Shown one piece after another: positions 1 to 10,032 of a stretch of DNA of 64,000 bases. How positions within the stretch are numbered: position 1 is the first letter of the stretch; each line of letters starts with the position of its first letter. The notes beneath the pieces were generated by a model that did no database searches, was not told the DNA's origin, and worked only from the letters and a program-made list of their open reading frames with translations. The stretch covers positions 49,904 to 113,903 of the forward strand of contig MPMV01000012.1 in assembly GCA_002238685.1 (NCBI GenBank), given 5' to 3'. The DNA comes from a bacterium EF100-94H03 bin56 (GTDB lineage: Bacteria > Pseudomonadota > Alphaproteobacteria > SP197). A program made the translations under genes and the position numbers.

Positions 1-35
1 GGCATGTCCGGTCGCTGGCCAGGGAGTGATCGAGC

Positions 36-806
36 ATGCCGGAGTACGTCATCGTCGAACGCGACCGCAACGTCCTGCTCGTCCGTCTCAACCGGCCTCA
101 GGCACTCAATGCCCTCGACACCGCCCTCGCCAGGGACGTCGTCGCCGTCCTCGCAGAGGCCGATCGCGACCCCGGCATCGGCGCCATGGTCATCACCGGC
201 TCCGAAAAGGCCTTTGCTGCCGGCGCCGACATCAGGGAAATGGCTGACAAGGACTTCGCAGCCGTCTTCGGCGACGACCTCTTCGCCGAGTGGGACCGCC
301 TCGGCTCCCTGCGGACCCCCACCATTGCCGCTGTCGCCGGCTATGCCCTGGGCGGCGGATGCGAACTCGCGATGATGTGCGATATCATCATCGCCGCCGA
401 CAGCGCCCGGTTCGGCCAACCGGAATTGAGGCTCGGCGTCATTCCCGGCATGGGCGGCACGCAGCGCCTTGCCCGCGCGGTCGGCAAGGCAAAGGCCGTC
501 GATCTCATCCTGACCGGGCGCATGATGGACGCCGAGGAAGCCGAACGGTCGGGGCTGGTGGCGCGTGTCGTGCCCGCCGACCGGCTGATCGACGAGGCTC
601 TCGGGGTGGCGCATGCCATTGCCGGACACGGCCGCCTCGCCACGCGCATGGCCAAGGAGGCGATCAACCGCGCCTTCGAGACCTCGCTCGCCGAGGGTCT
701 CGCCTTCGAGAAGCGCGCCTTCCAGTCCCTCTTCGCCACCGATGACCAGAGCGAAGGCATGGCCGCCTTCATCGAAAAACGCCAGCCGGACTTCACGAAT
801 TCCTGA
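36..806 (+). CDS. Enoyl-CoA hydratase (crotonase family)
   Basis: A 256-residue crotonase-fold protein that should hydrate trans-2-enoyl-CoA esters in beta-oxidation in the cytoplasm. Both oxyanion-hole segments are visible (AAGADIREM near residue 65 and ALGGGCELA near residue 110). The two catalytic glutamates are present, in GCELAMM and in [20 protein letters not shown]. Length and motifs match a true hydratase rather than a diverged crotonase. The start ATG has an AGGGAG box about 9 bases upstream. A TGA at 27-29 could end an upstream gene that lies almost wholly outside the window. The gene converges on dapD with only 3 bases between them. Confidence 0.93.
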   Translation: MPEYVIVERDRNVLLVRLNRPQALNALDTALARDVVAVLAEADRDPGIGAMVITGSEKAFAAGADIREMADKDFAAVFGDDLFAEWDRLGSLRTPTIAAVAGYALGGGCELAMMCDIIIAADSARFGQPELRLGVIPGMGGTQRLARAVGKAKAVDLILTGRMMDAEEAERSGLVARVVPADRLIDEALGVAHAIAGHGRLATRMAKEAINRAFETSLAEGLAFEKRAFQSLFATDDQSEGMAAFIEKRQPDFTNS

Positions 807-809
807 TGG

Positions 810-1640
810 TCAGTCTCTCAGGAGTTCGTTGATCGACGTCTTGGCGCGCGTCCTTTCATCGACTTGCTTGATGATGACGGCACAGTAGAGCGAGGGGCCT
901 CCCGGAACCTTCGGCGGCAGGGACCCCGGCACCACCACCGAACCGGCAGGCACGCGTCCGGTGATGACATCCCCCGTTTCGCGATGAACGATCCGGGTTG
1001 AGGCGCCGATGAAGACACCCATGGAGAGCACCGAACCCTTCTCGACGATGACTCCTTCGACAACCTCGCTGCGGGCGCCGATGAAACAGTCGTCCTCGAT
1101 GATCACGGGCGCGGCCTGCAACGGTTCGAGGACGCCACCGAGACCCGCACCTCCGGAAATGTGACAGTTGCGGCCCACCTGGGCACAGCTGCCGACGGTG
1201 GCCCACGTGTCCACCATCGTCCCCTCGCCGACGAAGGCGCCGACGTTGACAAAGCTCGGCATCAGCACGACGCCGGGAGCGACAAAAGCGCCGTGACGGA
1301 CGATGGCGTGGGGGACCGCACGGAATCCGGCGGAGGCGAACCTCGCCTCGTCCCACCCCTCGAACTTGTTGTCGACCTTGTCGTACCAGTTGGCACATTT
1401 GCCCGGCGCACCGGGGATGGTCCTCGTCTCGGTCAGCCTGAAGGAGAGCAGAACTGCCTTCTTCAGCCACTCGTTGATGATCCAGCCGTCGGCGCCCGGC
1501 TCGGCAATGCGGCATGTGCCGGAATCCAGCAACTCCATGGCCTTGAAGACGGCGTCCCTCACCTCTCCGGTGGTCGCCGTGTTGATCGTCGCCCGGTCCT
1601 CCCAGGCCTCCTCGATTGCGGTCTGAATGTCATGCGCCAT
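810..1640 (-). CDS. dapD: 2,3,4,5-tetrahydropyridine-2,6-dicarboxylate N-succinyltransferase
   Basis: Succinyl-CoA-dependent acyltransferase of the succinylase branch of lysine and diaminopimelate synthesis; cytoplasmic trimer. The 276-residue product has an N-terminal helical domain followed by left-handed beta-helix hexapeptide repeats (roughly residues 105-245, for example [20 protein letters not shown]). The family is 270-285 residues long. The start at 1640 ([13 protein letters not shown]) is preferred over an upstream in-frame start because it has an AAGGGGG ribosome site and a family-typical N-terminus. It overlaps the HAD gene by 11 bases and is the last gene of the argB-HAD-dapD run. 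Confidence 0.95.
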   Translation of the reverse strand: MAHDIQTAIEEAWEDRATINTATTGEVRDAVFKAMELLDSGTCRIAEPGADGWIINEWLKKAVLLSFRLTETRTIPGAPGKCANWYDKVDNKFEGWDEARFASAGFRAVPHAIVRHGAFVAPGVVLMPSFVNVGAFVGEGTMVDTWATVGSCAQVGRNCHISGGAGLGGVLEPLQAAPVIIEDDCFIGARSEVVEGVIVEKGSVLSMGVFIGASTRIVHRETGDVITGRVPAGSVVVPGSLPPKVPGGPSLYCAVIIKQVDERTRAKTSINELLRD

Positions 1641-2322
1641 CGGGAACCCCCCTTGCGGCTGGTGTCGGCGGGACGAGGGCTGCAAGCCAGCCGGTGAGAT
1701 CCTCTGTCAGATGGTCGACGTAGTCGTCAACAGTGTCTGTTCGATCCCCGACCAGGACCGTCGTCATGCCGAGATCCTTGGCCGGCTTGAGATTGCGGGC
1801 GATGTCCTCGAAGTAGATCGCCCGCCGGGGATCAACCGCGTGGCGGTCGATGAAGGTCCGGTAGACAACGGGATCGGGCTTCGGGATGTAGCCCGATGCG
1901 ACGATGTCGAACACGGCCTCGAAACAACCGGCGATTCCCAGGCGTTCGATGGCGCGCCGGGCATGGGGCACGTCACCGTTTGTGAAGATCAGCTTGCGCC
2001 CGGGCAAGCCTGCGAGTGTCCGGGCAAGGTCCGGATTTTCCGGTATTGGCGACCAGTCGATGTCATGAACGAAGGCGAGGTACTCGGCCGGATCGCAGTC
2101 GTGGATCTCCATCAGGCCGTTCAGCGTGGTGCCGTGTTCCACGAAGTACTTCTTCTGGAGCACTCGCGCGCGATCGCGTTCCAACCCGAGAAACTCCGCG
2201 ACGAAGAGAGTCATGCGTTCACTGACCTGGTCAAAGAGGCCGAACCGGGGGGAATAGAGCGTGTTGTCCAGATCGAAGATCCAGGTGTCCACGTTCCCGA
2301 CAATGCGTTCGGCGGCGGTCAC
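1630..2322 (-). CDS. HAD-family hydrolase, pyrimidine 5'-nucleotidase type
   Basis: 230-residue haloacid-dehalogenase phosphatase. Motif I is FDLDNTLY (nucleophile Asp and acid Asp near residues 16-18), motif II is FTNGD, the motif III lysine is in IPKPDP, and motif IV is YFEDIARN. This is the subgroup usually annotated as pyrimidine 5'-nucleotidase, which often sits next to argB and dapD in alphaproteobacteria. It overlaps argB by 4 bases and dapD by 11, so it is almost certainly co-translated with them. The true substrate is not established by sequence. Confidence 0.88.
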   Translation of the reverse strand: MTAAERIVGNVDTWIFDLDNTLYSPRFGLFDQVSERMTLFVAEFLGLERDRARVLQKKYFVEHGTTLNGLMEIHDCDPAEYLAFVHDIDWSPIPENPDLARTLAGLPGRKLIFTNGDVPHARRAIERLGIAGCFEAVFDIVASGYIPKPDPVVYRTFIDRHAVDPRRAIYFEDIARNLKPAKDLGMTTVLVGDRTDTVDDYVDHLTEDLTGWLAALVPPTPAARGVPDGA

Positions 2323-3239
2323 GCGTTGATCTTCGTGCCGGTGCCGTTTTCCGTGAACAGCTCGAGCAGCAGGACGTGGGGAATGCGGCCGTCAAGGATG
2401 TAGGCGGCGCCGACGTCGTTCTCCAGGGCCTTCAGACAGGTCTCGAGCTTCGGAATCATGCCGCCGGTGATCGCTCCGGTGCTGAACAGCTCCCTGGCTT
2501 CCAGGCGCGACATTTCGGAGATGAGCGTGCCCTGGCTGTCGAACACCCCTGGAACATCGGTGAGCAGCAACAGCTTCGGCGCCTTCAGCACCTCGGCGAT
2601 GGCACCGGCCGCGGTGTCGGCGTTGATGTTGTAGGTATCGCCGTTGTCGGCAATGCCGACGGGAGCGATGACGGGTATGGCCTGGGTGTGGTCCAGCATC
2701 GTCAGGATGTCGGCATTGACCTTCTCGGGCTCGCCGACGAACCCGAGGTCGACCACCCTCTCGATGTTCGAATCGGGATCACGGACCGTGCGTTCAACCT
2801 TGCGGGCCTGCAGAAGACGCCCGTCCTTGCCTGAAATGCCGATCGCAAGACCTCCCTCGGCATTGATCGACGACACGATCTTCTTGTTGATGGAACCGGC
2901 AAGGACCATCTCCACCACGTCCATGGATCGCTTGTCCGTGATTCGCAGTCCGTCGACGAATGTCGACTCGATCGCCAGGTCGTCGAGCATGGAACCGATC
3001 TGCGGCCCTCCGCCGTGAACGATGACCGGGTGGATTCCCACCTGCTTGATGAGGACGACATCACGGGCAAAGTCCCGCGCCAGCTTGTCGTTCCCCATGG
3101 CATGGCCACCATACTTGATGACGAAGGTGCACCCGGAAAACTGGCGCAGATAGGGCAGCGCTTCCGCCAGGGTCTCGGCGGTCCTCAACCAGTGCTTGGT
3201 GACAGGGATGTTCTTTTCGGCAGTGCCGCGCCTGATCAT
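2319..3239 (-). CDS. argB: Acetylglutamate kinase
   Basis: Phosphorylates N-acetyl-L-glutamate in the second step of arginine synthesis. The 306-residue amino-acid-kinase-fold protein shows the phosphate-binding segment [11 protein letters not shown] near residue 40, [11 protein letters not shown] near residue 73, and the C-terminal nucleotide-binding region around [12 protein letters not shown]. Length is typical for the arginine-sensitive type. It is first in an argB-HAD-dapD operon and lies 100 bases downstream of aapP on the same strand. Confidence 0.96.
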   Translation of the reverse strand: MIRRGTAEKNIPVTKHWLRTAETLAEALPYLRQFSGCTFVIKYGGHAMGNDKLARDFARDVVLIKQVGIHPVIVHGGGPQIGSMLDDLAIESTFVDGLRITDKRSMDVVEMVLAGSINKKIVSSINAEGGLAIGISGKDGRLLQARKVERTVRDPDSNIERVVDLGFVGEPEKVNADILTMLDHTQAIPVIAPVGIADNGDTYNINADTAAGAIAEVLKAPKLLLLTDVPGVFDSQGTLISEMSRLEARELFSTGAITGGMIPKLETCLKALENDVGAAYILDGRIPHVLLLELFTENGTGTKINA

Positions 3240-3339
3240 GGAGGGCCGCCTTCAATCACCCGAATCCGGCAAGGGACGGCCCGAGGATAGTCCGGTTGTT
3301 CCGGCAGGTGCAAACCGCTGGCCCGTCCTGGTATCCGGC

Positions 3340-4137
3340 CTATGCCTCGGAGTGCAGGATCTGGCTCAGGAAGAGCTTGGTGCGATCGCTCTTGGGATTC
3401 CTGAAAAACTCCGTCGGCGGCGCCTGTTCGACGATCTGCCCCTCGTCCATGAAGATGACCCGGTTGGCGACCTGGCGGGCGAACCCCATCTCGTGGGTGA
3501 CACAGAGCATCGTCATGCCGCTTTCCGCGAGATCCACCATGACCTCGAGAACCTCCTTGATCATCTCCGGATCGAGCGCCGAGGTCGGTTCATCAAACAG
3601 CATGACGCGCGGCTCCATGCACAGCGACCGGGCGATGGCCACCCGCTGCTGCTGGCCACCGGACAACTGGCCCGGGAACTTGGAGGCCTGTTCGGGAATC
3701 TTGACCCTTTCGAGATAGCGCATGGCGGTTTCCTCGGCGTCGGCCCTGGGCATGCGCCGCACCCAGATCGGAGCCAGGGTGCAGTTCTCCAGCACGGTGA
3801 GGTGCGGGAACAGGTTGAAGTGCTGGAACACCATACCCACCTCGCGGCGCACCTGATCCATCTTCTTGATGTTGTCGGTCAGTTCGATGCCGTCGACCTC
3901 GACCTTGCCGCGCTGGTGTTTCTCGAGCCGGTTGATGCAGCGGATCATGGTCGACTTGCCTGATCCCGAAGGGCCGCAGATCACGATTCTCTCGCCGCGG
4001 TACACGGTAAGGTTGATGTCCTTGAGCACGTGGAAGTCGCCGAACCACTTGTTCATCGACGTGATGTCGATCACCACCTCGTCGCTGATCGTGCCGGTGA
4101 CGGCTTCCTGGGAAGTGGGGACGTCCTGATCAGTCAT
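3340..4137 (-). CDS. aapP: General L-amino-acid ABC transporter ATP-binding protein
   Basis: ATPase subunit of a polar amino-acid importer on the inner face of the membrane. The 265-residue product carries Walker [11 protein letters not shown]-loop [10 protein letters not shown], signature LSGGQQQR, Walker [12 protein letters not shown] and the H-loop VTHEMG. The start at 4137 (MTDQDVPT) is chosen because upstream extensions are low-complexity and overlap aapM. It follows aapM by 10 bases. Gene order J-Q-M-P is that of the Rhizobium aap locus. Confidence 0.95.
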   Translation of the reverse strand: MTDQDVPTSQEAVTGTISDEVVIDITSMNKWFGDFHVLKDINLTVYRGERIVICGPSGSGKSTMIRCINRLEKHQRGKVEVDGIELTDNIKKMDQVRREVGMVFQHFNLFPHLTVLENCTLAPIWVRRMPRADAEETAMRYLERVKIPEQASKFPGQLSGGQQQRVAIARSLCMEPRVMLFDEPTSALDPEMIKEVLEVMVDLAESGMTMLCVTHEMGFARQVANRVIFMDEGQIVEQAPPTEFFRNPKSDRTKLFLSQILHSEA

Positions 4138-4147
4138 GGCATTCGTC

Positions 4148-5254
4148 CTAGTGACCGGTGTGCAGCCTGCGCTCGAGCCATGCGGAATAGCGCGACATGC
4201 CGAAGCAGCACAGGAAGAAGAAGATGGCAACGAAGACGTAAACCTCCGTCGACAGGCCCTGCCACGTGGTGTCGGAGAGCGTCGCCTTGCCGATGCCGAG
4301 GGGATCGAGGAGGCCGATGATGATGACGAGGGTCGTGTCCTTGTAGAGCGCGATGAAGGAGTTGACGATTCCGGGGATCGAGATCTTCAGCGCCTGGGGC
4401 AGGATGACGAGTCTCATGGTCTTCCAGTAGGGAAGACCCAGGGACTTCGCGGCCTCGTACTGCCCCGCCGGCATGGCCTGAAGCCCGCCGCGGATGACCT
4501 CGGCAAGATAGGCCGCCGAGAACAGGGTGACCATGATGAGAACGCGCACCAGCAGGTTGAAGCTGGTGCCGGGCGGCATGAAGTAGTTGAGCAGGGTCGA
4601 GGCGACGAAGAGCAGCGTAATGAGCGGCACGCCGCGTATGAACTCGATGAAGGCGACACACAGCACCCTGATGATGAAGAGATCGGACTGCCGGCCGAGC
4701 GCCAGCAGGATGCCGAGCGGCAGGGAAGCGGAAATCCCGGTGATGCCGATGACGATCGTGAGCAGGAATCCGCCGAATCGCGCGGTTTCCACTTCCGGCA
4801 GGCCGAAACCGCCGATCAGCAGGATGTAGGCGACCACGGGATAGGCGATGGAGAACCCGACGAGGTGACGCCGCCACGGGATCCCGTCGAACAGCACGGG
4901 CGCCAGGGCCACGAACAGCAGGACAAAGGCAAGATTCGCTCTCCAGCGTTCGCTCACCGGGTAGTCGCCGTAGACGAACTGGTCGAATCGCGTCACCACC
5001 ACCGCCCAGCAGGCGCCATCACCGGTATCCCAGCATTCGGCACGCGAGGTGGCGTACCACACCGCATCGAAAATGGCCCAGTCAAGGAATGGCGGGACGA
5101 TCAGCCACAGAACGTAGATCACCACGAAGGTCAGCACGACGTTGGAGGGCGACGAGAAGAGATTGTCCTTGAGCCAGCGGGCAATTCCCACCGACATCAC
5201 CGGCGGTGGCAGGGTCTGCGCCTTCTCATGAACGATATGGCCCCGGCCTTCCAT
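4148..5254 (-). CDS. aapM: General L-amino-acid ABC transporter permease AapM
   Basis: 368-residue inner-membrane permease of the HisM/GlnP class. Several hydrophobic segments occur in the N-terminal half. The permease core with the conserved cytoplasmic loop ([20 protein letters not shown], the EAA motif) lies near residues 255-275. The long N-terminal extension before the core is characteristic of AapM compared with short HisM proteins. It starts 4 bases after aapQ ends. Confidence 0.95.
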   Translation of the reverse strand: MEGRGHIVHEKAQTLPPPVMSVGIARWLKDNLFSSPSNVVLTFVVIYVLWLIVPPFLDWAIFDAVWYATSRAECWDTGDGACWAVVVTRFDQFVYGDYPVSERWRANLAFVLLFVALAPVLFDGIPWRRHLVGFSIAYPVVAYILLIGGFGLPEVETARFGGFLLTIVIGITGISASLPLGILLALGRQSDLFIIRVLCVAFIEFIRGVPLITLLFVASTLLNYFMPPGTSFNLLVRVLIMVTLFSAAYLAEVIRGGLQAMPAGQYEAAKSLGLPYWKTMRLVILPQALKISIPGIVNSFIALYKDTTLVIIIGLLDPLGIGKATLSDTTWQGLSTEVYVFVAIFFFLCCFGMSRYSAWLERRLHTGH

Positions 5255-5258
5255 GACG

Positions 5259-6455
5259 TCAGCGCTCCACCAGGCGAATGCGTTTGTTGTACCAGTTCAT
5301 GAACGCCGAAATCATCAGCGAGATCAGCAGGTATATGGTGAGCAGGATGGACATGCATTCCAGCGCCCGGCCGGTCTGGTTCAGCGATATGCGGCCGATG
5401 GTGGCTGTCAGGTCCATGTAGCCAACGGCGATCGCCAGGGAAGAGTTCTTGGTCAGGTTGAGGTACTGGCTGATCAGGGGCGGAACGATCACCCGCAAGG
5501 CCTGCGGGATGACGACGAGGCGCATCGTCCAGCCAGGCTTGATGCCAAGGGAGAAGGCGGCTTCGGTCTGCCCGTGACTCACCGCCACGATGCCGCCGCG
5601 CACGATCTCGGCAATGAACGCCGCCGTGTAGATCGACAGGGCGAACCACAGTGCGAAGAACTCGGGCTTGAGGGCAATGCCGCCCTTGTAGTTGAAGCCC
5701 TTGAGAGCGGGCCAGTCGAGATGAGCCGGCGATCCGGCGGCGAAGTAGGCGACGACGGGAACGGCGATGATGGCCGCCAGGGACATCGACAGGACGGGAT
5801 AGATCTTGCCGGTCCGCTCCTGGACGCGTCTCGCGTGGCGGGCAAACAGGTAGACGCCGACGAGGGTGGCGACAAGACTGGCCGGTATCACCCAGGCGAA
5901 ATCCTCGAAGACCGGACGCGGCAGGTAGAAGCCCCGGTTGGAGAGGAAGAGCCCGGAGATGGGCTCGATGGCCTCCTTGGGGTGCGGCAGGACATGGAGG
6001 ACGATGCCGTACCACAGGAGGATATGGAGAAGCACCGGCACGTTGCGCGTGAACTCGACGTAGGCGGTCATCAGCCTGGAGACGAGCCAGTTGTTCGACA
6101 GGCGCAGGACGCCGACCATGAACCCGAGGAGCGTGGCGAAGATGATGCCGGTCACGGCGACCAGCACCGTGTTCAGGAATCCGACCAGCGCGGCGCGCGC
6201 GTGGGTCGAGCGCGAGGAGTACTCGACCAATCGCTGGTTGATGTCGTAGCTGGCGGGCTGTTCGAGGAAACCGTATCCGGTCTCCACACCGAGATTCTCG
6301 AGGTTCTGGACCGTGTTGTTGACGATCCAGGCCAGAGTCAAGAACAGGACAAGGAGGGCGACAATCTGGATAACGAGGGACCGGGACCGTTCGTTGGTCC
6401 ATATGTCGGACAGGCGAAAGTCCCTGCCCGGTTCAACATCCGGATGGACTGTCAC
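5259..6455 (-). CDS. aapQ: General L-amino-acid ABC transporter permease AapQ
   Basis: 398-residue inner-membrane permease partner of AapM. It has a first membrane segment near residues 30-45, a long periplasmic region, and the EAA loop AFIAEIVRGGIVAVSHGQTE near residues 295-315. Length and the N-terminal RDFRLSDIWTNERSRS segment fit AapQ. It lies downstream of aapJ with a 103-base gap that holds a strong hairpin, an arrangement expected to lower permease expression relative to the binding protein. Confidence 0.95.
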   Translation of the reverse strand: MTVHPDVEPGRDFRLSDIWTNERSRSLVIQIVALLVLFLTLAWIVNNTVQNLENLGVETGYGFLEQPASYDINQRLVEYSSRSTHARAALVGFLNTVLVAVTGIIFATLLGFMVGVLRLSNNWLVSRLMTAYVEFTRNVPVLLHILLWYGIVLHVLPHPKEAIEPISGLFLSNRGFYLPRPVFEDFAWVIPASLVATLVGVYLFARHARRVQERTGKIYPVLSMSLAAIIAVPVVAYFAAGSPAHLDWPALKGFNYKGGIALKPEFFALWFALSIYTAAFIAEIVRGGIVAVSHGQTEAAFSLGIKPGWTMRLVVIPQALRVIVPPLISQYLNLTKNSSLAIAVGYMDLTATIGRISLNQTGRALECMSILLTIYLLISLMISAFMNWYNKRIRLVER

Positions 6456-6500
6456 TGGAAGTCCGGTTCCGGGAGATCAGCGATGATGTCAGGAACCACA

Positions 6501-6532
6501 ACCGGCACCCGTTGCAGTCAACGGGTGCCGGT
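6501..6532 (-). promoter_or_regulatory. Perfect intergenic hairpin between aapJ and aapQ
   Basis: Arms 6501-6514 (accggcacccgttg) and 6519-6532 are exact reverse complements: a 14-bp stem with a 4-base loop. There is no T-run after it in the direction of transcription, so it is more likely an mRNA-stabilising or partial-attenuation structure than a full terminator. In binding-protein operons such hairpins raise the level of the first gene over the permease genes. That role is inferred here from position. Confidence 0.75.
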
Positions 6533-6558
6533 CGCGATTTCCCAAAGATCAGCTCAGA

Positions 6559-7575
6559 TCAACGGAACGGCGGGGCGTAGAGGATGCCACCGTCGAGGTA
6601 GGAAGCATTGACGCCACGCGAAAGGCCGATCGCCGTGTCGGGACCGATGTTGCGATCAAAGATCTCGGCGTAGTTGCCAACGGCGTTGATGACGTTGACG
6701 ACCCAGTTCTGGTCGAGCCCAAGCATTGCGCCGAACTCGCCTTCCGTACCGAGCATGCGATTGATCTCGGGGTTGTTGGTGCCTTCGGCGAGTTCATTCA
6801 CGTTGCCGGAATCGATGCCGTACTCCTCGGCGAGGATCAGGACATTGAGAGTCCAGCGGGCGATGTCGCCCCACTCGTCGTCACCGTGCCTTACCAGCGG
6901 GCCAAGCGGCTCCTTCGAGATGATCTCGGGCAGGACCACGTGGTCATCGGGATTCTCGAGGGAAGCACGGGTCGCGGCAAGACCGGAACGGTCCGTCGTG
7001 TAGACGTCGCAACGCCCTGCCAGGTAGTTCTGACGCGCTTCCTCGTTGTTCTCGATGGGAACCGGCTCGTAGTTCATGCCGTTCGCCCGGAAGAAGTCCG
7101 CGAGGTTGAGTTCGGTGGTCGTGCCGGTCTGGATGCAGACCGAGGCACCCTCGAGATCATGCGCACTCTCGACGCCAAGCGCCTTGTTCACGATGAATCC
7201 CTGGCCGTCATAGTAGTTGACGCCAACGAAGGTGAGCTTGAGGTCGTTGTCGCGGCTGTAGGTCCAGGTCGTATTGCGCGACAGGACGTCGATCTCGCCC
7301 GCCTTGAGGGCCTCGAAGCGTGTGGCGCCGGTGAGGTTCGTGTACTTCAGCGCGCCGGCGTCACCAAATACCGCCGCGGCCACTGCCCTGCAGTAATCGA
7401 CATCGAAACCCTGCCATTCGCCGGCTTCATCCTTGTATGCGAAGCCCGGCAGACCGGTGTTGATGCCACACTGCACATGACCCTTCGCCCGGACATCATC
7501 GAGTGTCGCGGCCCCGGCGACCGACGTGACGGCTGCCAGCGCTCCGGCTGCGATCAGTAAGATCAGTTTTCTCAT
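6559..7575 (-). CDS. aapJ: General L-amino-acid ABC transporter substrate-binding protein
   Basis: Periplasmic binding protein (SBP family 3) of 338 residues. The N-terminus MRKLILLIAAGALAAVTSVAG is a clear signal peptide. The mature part begins with TLDDVRAKGHVQCGINTGLP and contains the GEWQGFDVDYCRAVAAAVFG ligand-site segment typical of AapJ/BztA. It is the first gene of the aap operon and the AGGGA box upstream fits the ATG. A TTGACA-like element lies at 7663-7668 on the complementary strand, but I could not pair it with a good -10. Confidence 0.95.
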   Translation of the reverse strand: MRKLILLIAAGALAAVTSVAGAATLDDVRAKGHVQCGINTGLPGFAYKDEAGEWQGFDVDYCRAVAAAVFGDAGALKYTNLTGATRFEALKAGEIDVLSRNTTWTYSRDNDLKLTFVGVNYYDGQGFIVNKALGVESAHDLEGASVCIQTGTTTELNLADFFRANGMNYEPVPIENNEEARQNYLAGRCDVYTTDRSGLAATRASLENPDDHVVLPEIISKEPLGPLVRHGDDEWGDIARWTLNVLILAEEYGIDSGNVNELAEGTNNPEINRMLGTEGEFGAMLGLDQNWVVNVINAVGNYAEIFDRNIGPDTAIGLSRGVNASYLDGGILYAPPFR

Positions 7576-7719
7576 GTGTCTTGGTCCCTTTCAGTTTGCT
7601 TCGTTGGTCAGGAGAGTGCCTCTGACAACGCAATCCCCATCCTCCCCCAACCGGAGGCCGACTGTCAATCGCACGGCACCTCCTTGCGACGGCAGGAGGG
7701 GTGAACCGGATGCCTTTGC

Positions 7720-8337
7720 TCAAGAGACAATGGCGGCGACGGCAGAGCGCAGATCATCGATGCCCCGGCCCTTGCGGGCGCTGGTGATCAGGATGCCCGG
7801 AACCGCGGCAGGCCGACGCTGGAGTTCTTCTGCGACCTCGGCAACCACGCCATCGAGACCGGCTCCCTTCACCTTGTCGGACTTGGTGAGCACGGCCTGC
7901 CAGGAAACACCGGCGGTATCGAGACTGTCGAACGTTGCGCGGTCCCTGTCGGTGATCCCGCGGCGCACATCAAGCAGCAGGCAGACGCGCCGCAGCACCG
8001 GGCGAAGGGCAAGGTAGTCGTCCACGGCCCGTGTCCATCCTGCGATGTCCGCCTTGCCGGCGGCGGCATAGCCGTATCCGGGCAGATCGACGAGATTCAT
8101 GCGCCCGTCCAGGCTGAAGACATTGATCGAGCGCGTCCTGCCTGGCGTCCTCGAGGTTCGCGCCAGGCTTCGCCGCCCCGTCAGCGCATTGATGAGTGAC
8201 GACTTGCCGCAGTTCGAACGCCCTGCGAAGGCGACCTCGGGAACCCCAGGGTCGGGCAGTCCCTCGAGCGACGTCGCCGCGACAACGAACGTGCAGGGCC
8301 GCGCAAAGAGCCTGCGCCCGGCGTCGTTCCTCGCCAT
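7720..8337 (-). CDS. engB: Ribosome biogenesis GTP-binding protein EngB (YihA/YsxC)
   Basis: 205-residue GTPase involved in assembly of the large ribosomal subunit. G1 is GRSNCGKSSL, G3 is DLPGYGYA, G4 is TKSDKV and G5 is SARKG. I place the start at 8337 (MARNDAG) because AGGAGG lies 8 bases upstream. An ATG at 8361 is also in frame, but it sits inside the end of truA. The TGA of truA is 1 base upstream, so the two are translationally coupled. Confidence 0.93.
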   Translation of the reverse strand: MARNDAGRRLFARPCTFVVAATSLEGLPDPGVPEVAFAGRSNCGKSSLINALTGRRSLARTSRTPGRTRSINVFSLDGRMNLVDLPGYGYAAAGKADIAGWTRAVDDYLALRPVLRRVCLLLDVRRGITDRDRATFDSLDTAGVSWQAVLTKSDKVKGAGLDGVVAEVAEELQRRPAAVPGILITSARKGRGIDDLRSAVAAIVS

Positions 8338-8338
8338 C

Positions 8339-9106
8339 TCAGGCTCCTCCTGCCTCGTCAACCATCCGCGGGTAGCGGACGGCGGCGAGGTAGAGTCCGT
8401 GGGCCGGAGCGATCATGCCGCAGGCCTGGCGGTCCCTTTGCTCGAGGGCATGCCTGAGGTCGCCGGCCGTCCACCGGCCCTCCCCGACATGGACGAGGGA
8501 TCCCACCATGCTGCGGACCTGGCGATGGAGGAATGAACGGGCGCGGGCGCTGATCTCGATGGTGTCAGCGGCGCCCGCGACGGTGACTTCATCGAGCGTC
8601 CTGACGGGCGAGGACGCCTGGCAGCCGGCATCCCTGAAGGTGGTGAAATCGTGTCTGCCGACAAGGCCCTGCGCCGCCATGTGCATGGCCACGGGATCGA
8701 GGGATCTCGGCACATGCCAGGCCCGGTTGAGATCGATCGTCAACGGCGCCCGCCGGCACACGATCCGGTAGCGGTAGAGACGCTCGACGGCATCGAACCG
8801 GGCATGAAAATCCGCCCCGGCCCTCGCCGCCTCGAGGATGGCAATCGCCTGGGGGCGCAGATGCTGGTTGACCGCGTTTCTCACGGTGGCCGGCGGCCAG
8901 TCCCGATCCAGGTCGACGTGAGCGACCTGCTGCAGGGCATGGACACCGGTATCCGTCCTTCCCGCCGCCACCAGGGTCACGTCGTCCTGGCAGAAGGCCC
9001 GGAACGCCTCCTCGAGCGCCTGCTGGATGGAAGGCTGGTCACGCTGCCTTTGCCATCCCGCATAACCGGTGCCGTCGTACTCCAGCGTGAGACGATAGCG
9101 CGGCAT
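8339..9106 (-). CDS. truA: tRNA pseudouridine(38-40) synthase
   Basis: Converts uridines 38-40 in the anticodon arm to pseudouridine. 255 residues. The N-terminus YRLTLEYDGTGYAGWQ and the catalytic aspartate in AAGRTDTGVHA are conserved, and the C-terminal FLHRQVRSMVG segment is family-typical. The start at 9106 (MPRYRL) is preferred to a longer in-frame extension that would run into fmt. It sits 2 bases after the fmt stop. Confidence 0.95.
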   Translation of the reverse strand: MPRYRLTLEYDGTGYAGWQRQRDQPSIQQALEEAFRAFCQDDVTLVAAGRTDTGVHALQQVAHVDLDRDWPPATVRNAVNQHLRPQAIAILEAARAGADFHARFDAVERLYRYRIVCRRAPLTIDLNRAWHVPRSLDPVAMHMAAQGLVGRHDFTTFRDAGCQASSPVRTLDEVTVAGAADTIEISARARSFLHRQVRSMVGSLVHVGEGRWTAGDLRHALEQRDRQACGMIAPAHGLYLAAVRYPRMVDEAGGA

Positions 9107-9108
9107 GG

Positions 9109-10032
9109 TCAGGCAAGGCGCGCGGGGGGCTCGAGGCGCTGGCCACGCAGCCAGGCGGCGCCATCGGTGGTCGGTCGCCCCGCCGCGCGGACCTTCACAA
9201 GACGCAAGGCACCCCTGCCGCATGCCACGACGGCACTGCGATCCAGCAGCGTTCCCGGCGCAGCCTCGCCCGCGACCGCCTCGGCTTCGAGAATTTTCAC
9301 CTGCGCCGAGTCCGGTCCGAAGTGAACCCCGGGGCGCGGATTGAGGCCTCGCACCATGCGATCGATTTCATCGGCACTGCGTCGCCAGTCGACGCGTCCG
9401 TCTGCCCGCGTGAGCTTCCGTGCATAGGTGGCGTCCCGGTCGTTCTGGGGTTCCACCCGGGCCAGATGATCCCCGAGCCGTCCGAGAAGTCCCGGAAGGA
9501 CATCGGCGGCGAGGCCGGCAAGGCAGGATTCCAGGCTGTCCGTGGTGGCGCGGCGATGTACGGGCAGTCGATGGCGGCAGAGAATGGCGCCGGTATCGAG
9601 ACCTTCGTCCATGCGGAAGACCGTCAGGCCGGTCTCACGGTCGCCATGGAGGATGGTGTGGGCTACCGGGGTGGCGCCCCGCCAGCGCGGCAGAAGCGAT
9701 GGGTGAAGATTGATGCAGCCAAGTCGCGGCGCATCGAGAATGGGCCGCGGAAGGATCAGCCCATAGGCGGCGACGACCGCCACGTCGGCATCGAGGGCCC
9801 GGAACGCGGTTGAGGCCGCGCCGTCCCGCAGCGAGACCGGTGTCCGCACGTCGAGGCCAAGGGCCTCGGCCCGCTCGGCGACGACGGAGGCGCGCAGGCG
9901 CTTGCCGCGGCCGGCCGGCCTCGGCGGTTGCGTGTAGACGGCCACGATGTCGTGGCCGGCGCGATGGAGGGCCTCCAGCGCCGGCAGGGCGAAGGGCGCC
10001 GTTGCCATGAACGCGAGCCTGAGGGTGGTCAC
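9109..10032 (-). CDS. fmt: Methionyl-tRNA formyltransferase
   Basis: Formylates initiator Met-tRNA using 10-formyltetrahydrofolate. 307 residues from a GTG start at 10032, whose GTGA overlaps the def stop by 4 bases. The active-site segment INLHPSLLPRWRGATP holds the Asn and His, and the Asp is in DEGLDTGAIL. The C-terminal OB-like domain follows. def-fmt coupling matches function, since the formyl group added here is removed by Def. Confidence 0.95.
   Translation of the reverse strand: MTTLRLAFMATAPFALPALEALHRAGHDIVAVYTQPPRPAGRGKRLRASVVAERAEALGLDVRTPVSLRDGAASTAFRALDADVAVVAAYGLILPRPILDAPRLGCINLHPSLLPRWRGATPVAHTILHGDRETGLTVFRMDEGLDTGAILCRHRLPVHRRATTDSLESCLAGLAADVLPGLLGRLGDHLARVEPQNDRDATYARKLTRADGRVDWRRSADEIDRMVRGLNPRPGVHFGPDSAQVKILEAEAVAGEAAPGTLLDRSAVVACGRGALRLVKVRAAGRPTTDGAAWLRGQRLEPPARLA

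Noticed and set aside
4136..6611. Long open frames on the + strand opposite aapM and aapQ (388 and 452 codons)
   Set aside because: They are antisense to clear permease genes, rich in Asp/Glu/Arg/Gly/His as mirror images of G/C-biased codons, and have no family motif or ribosome site.
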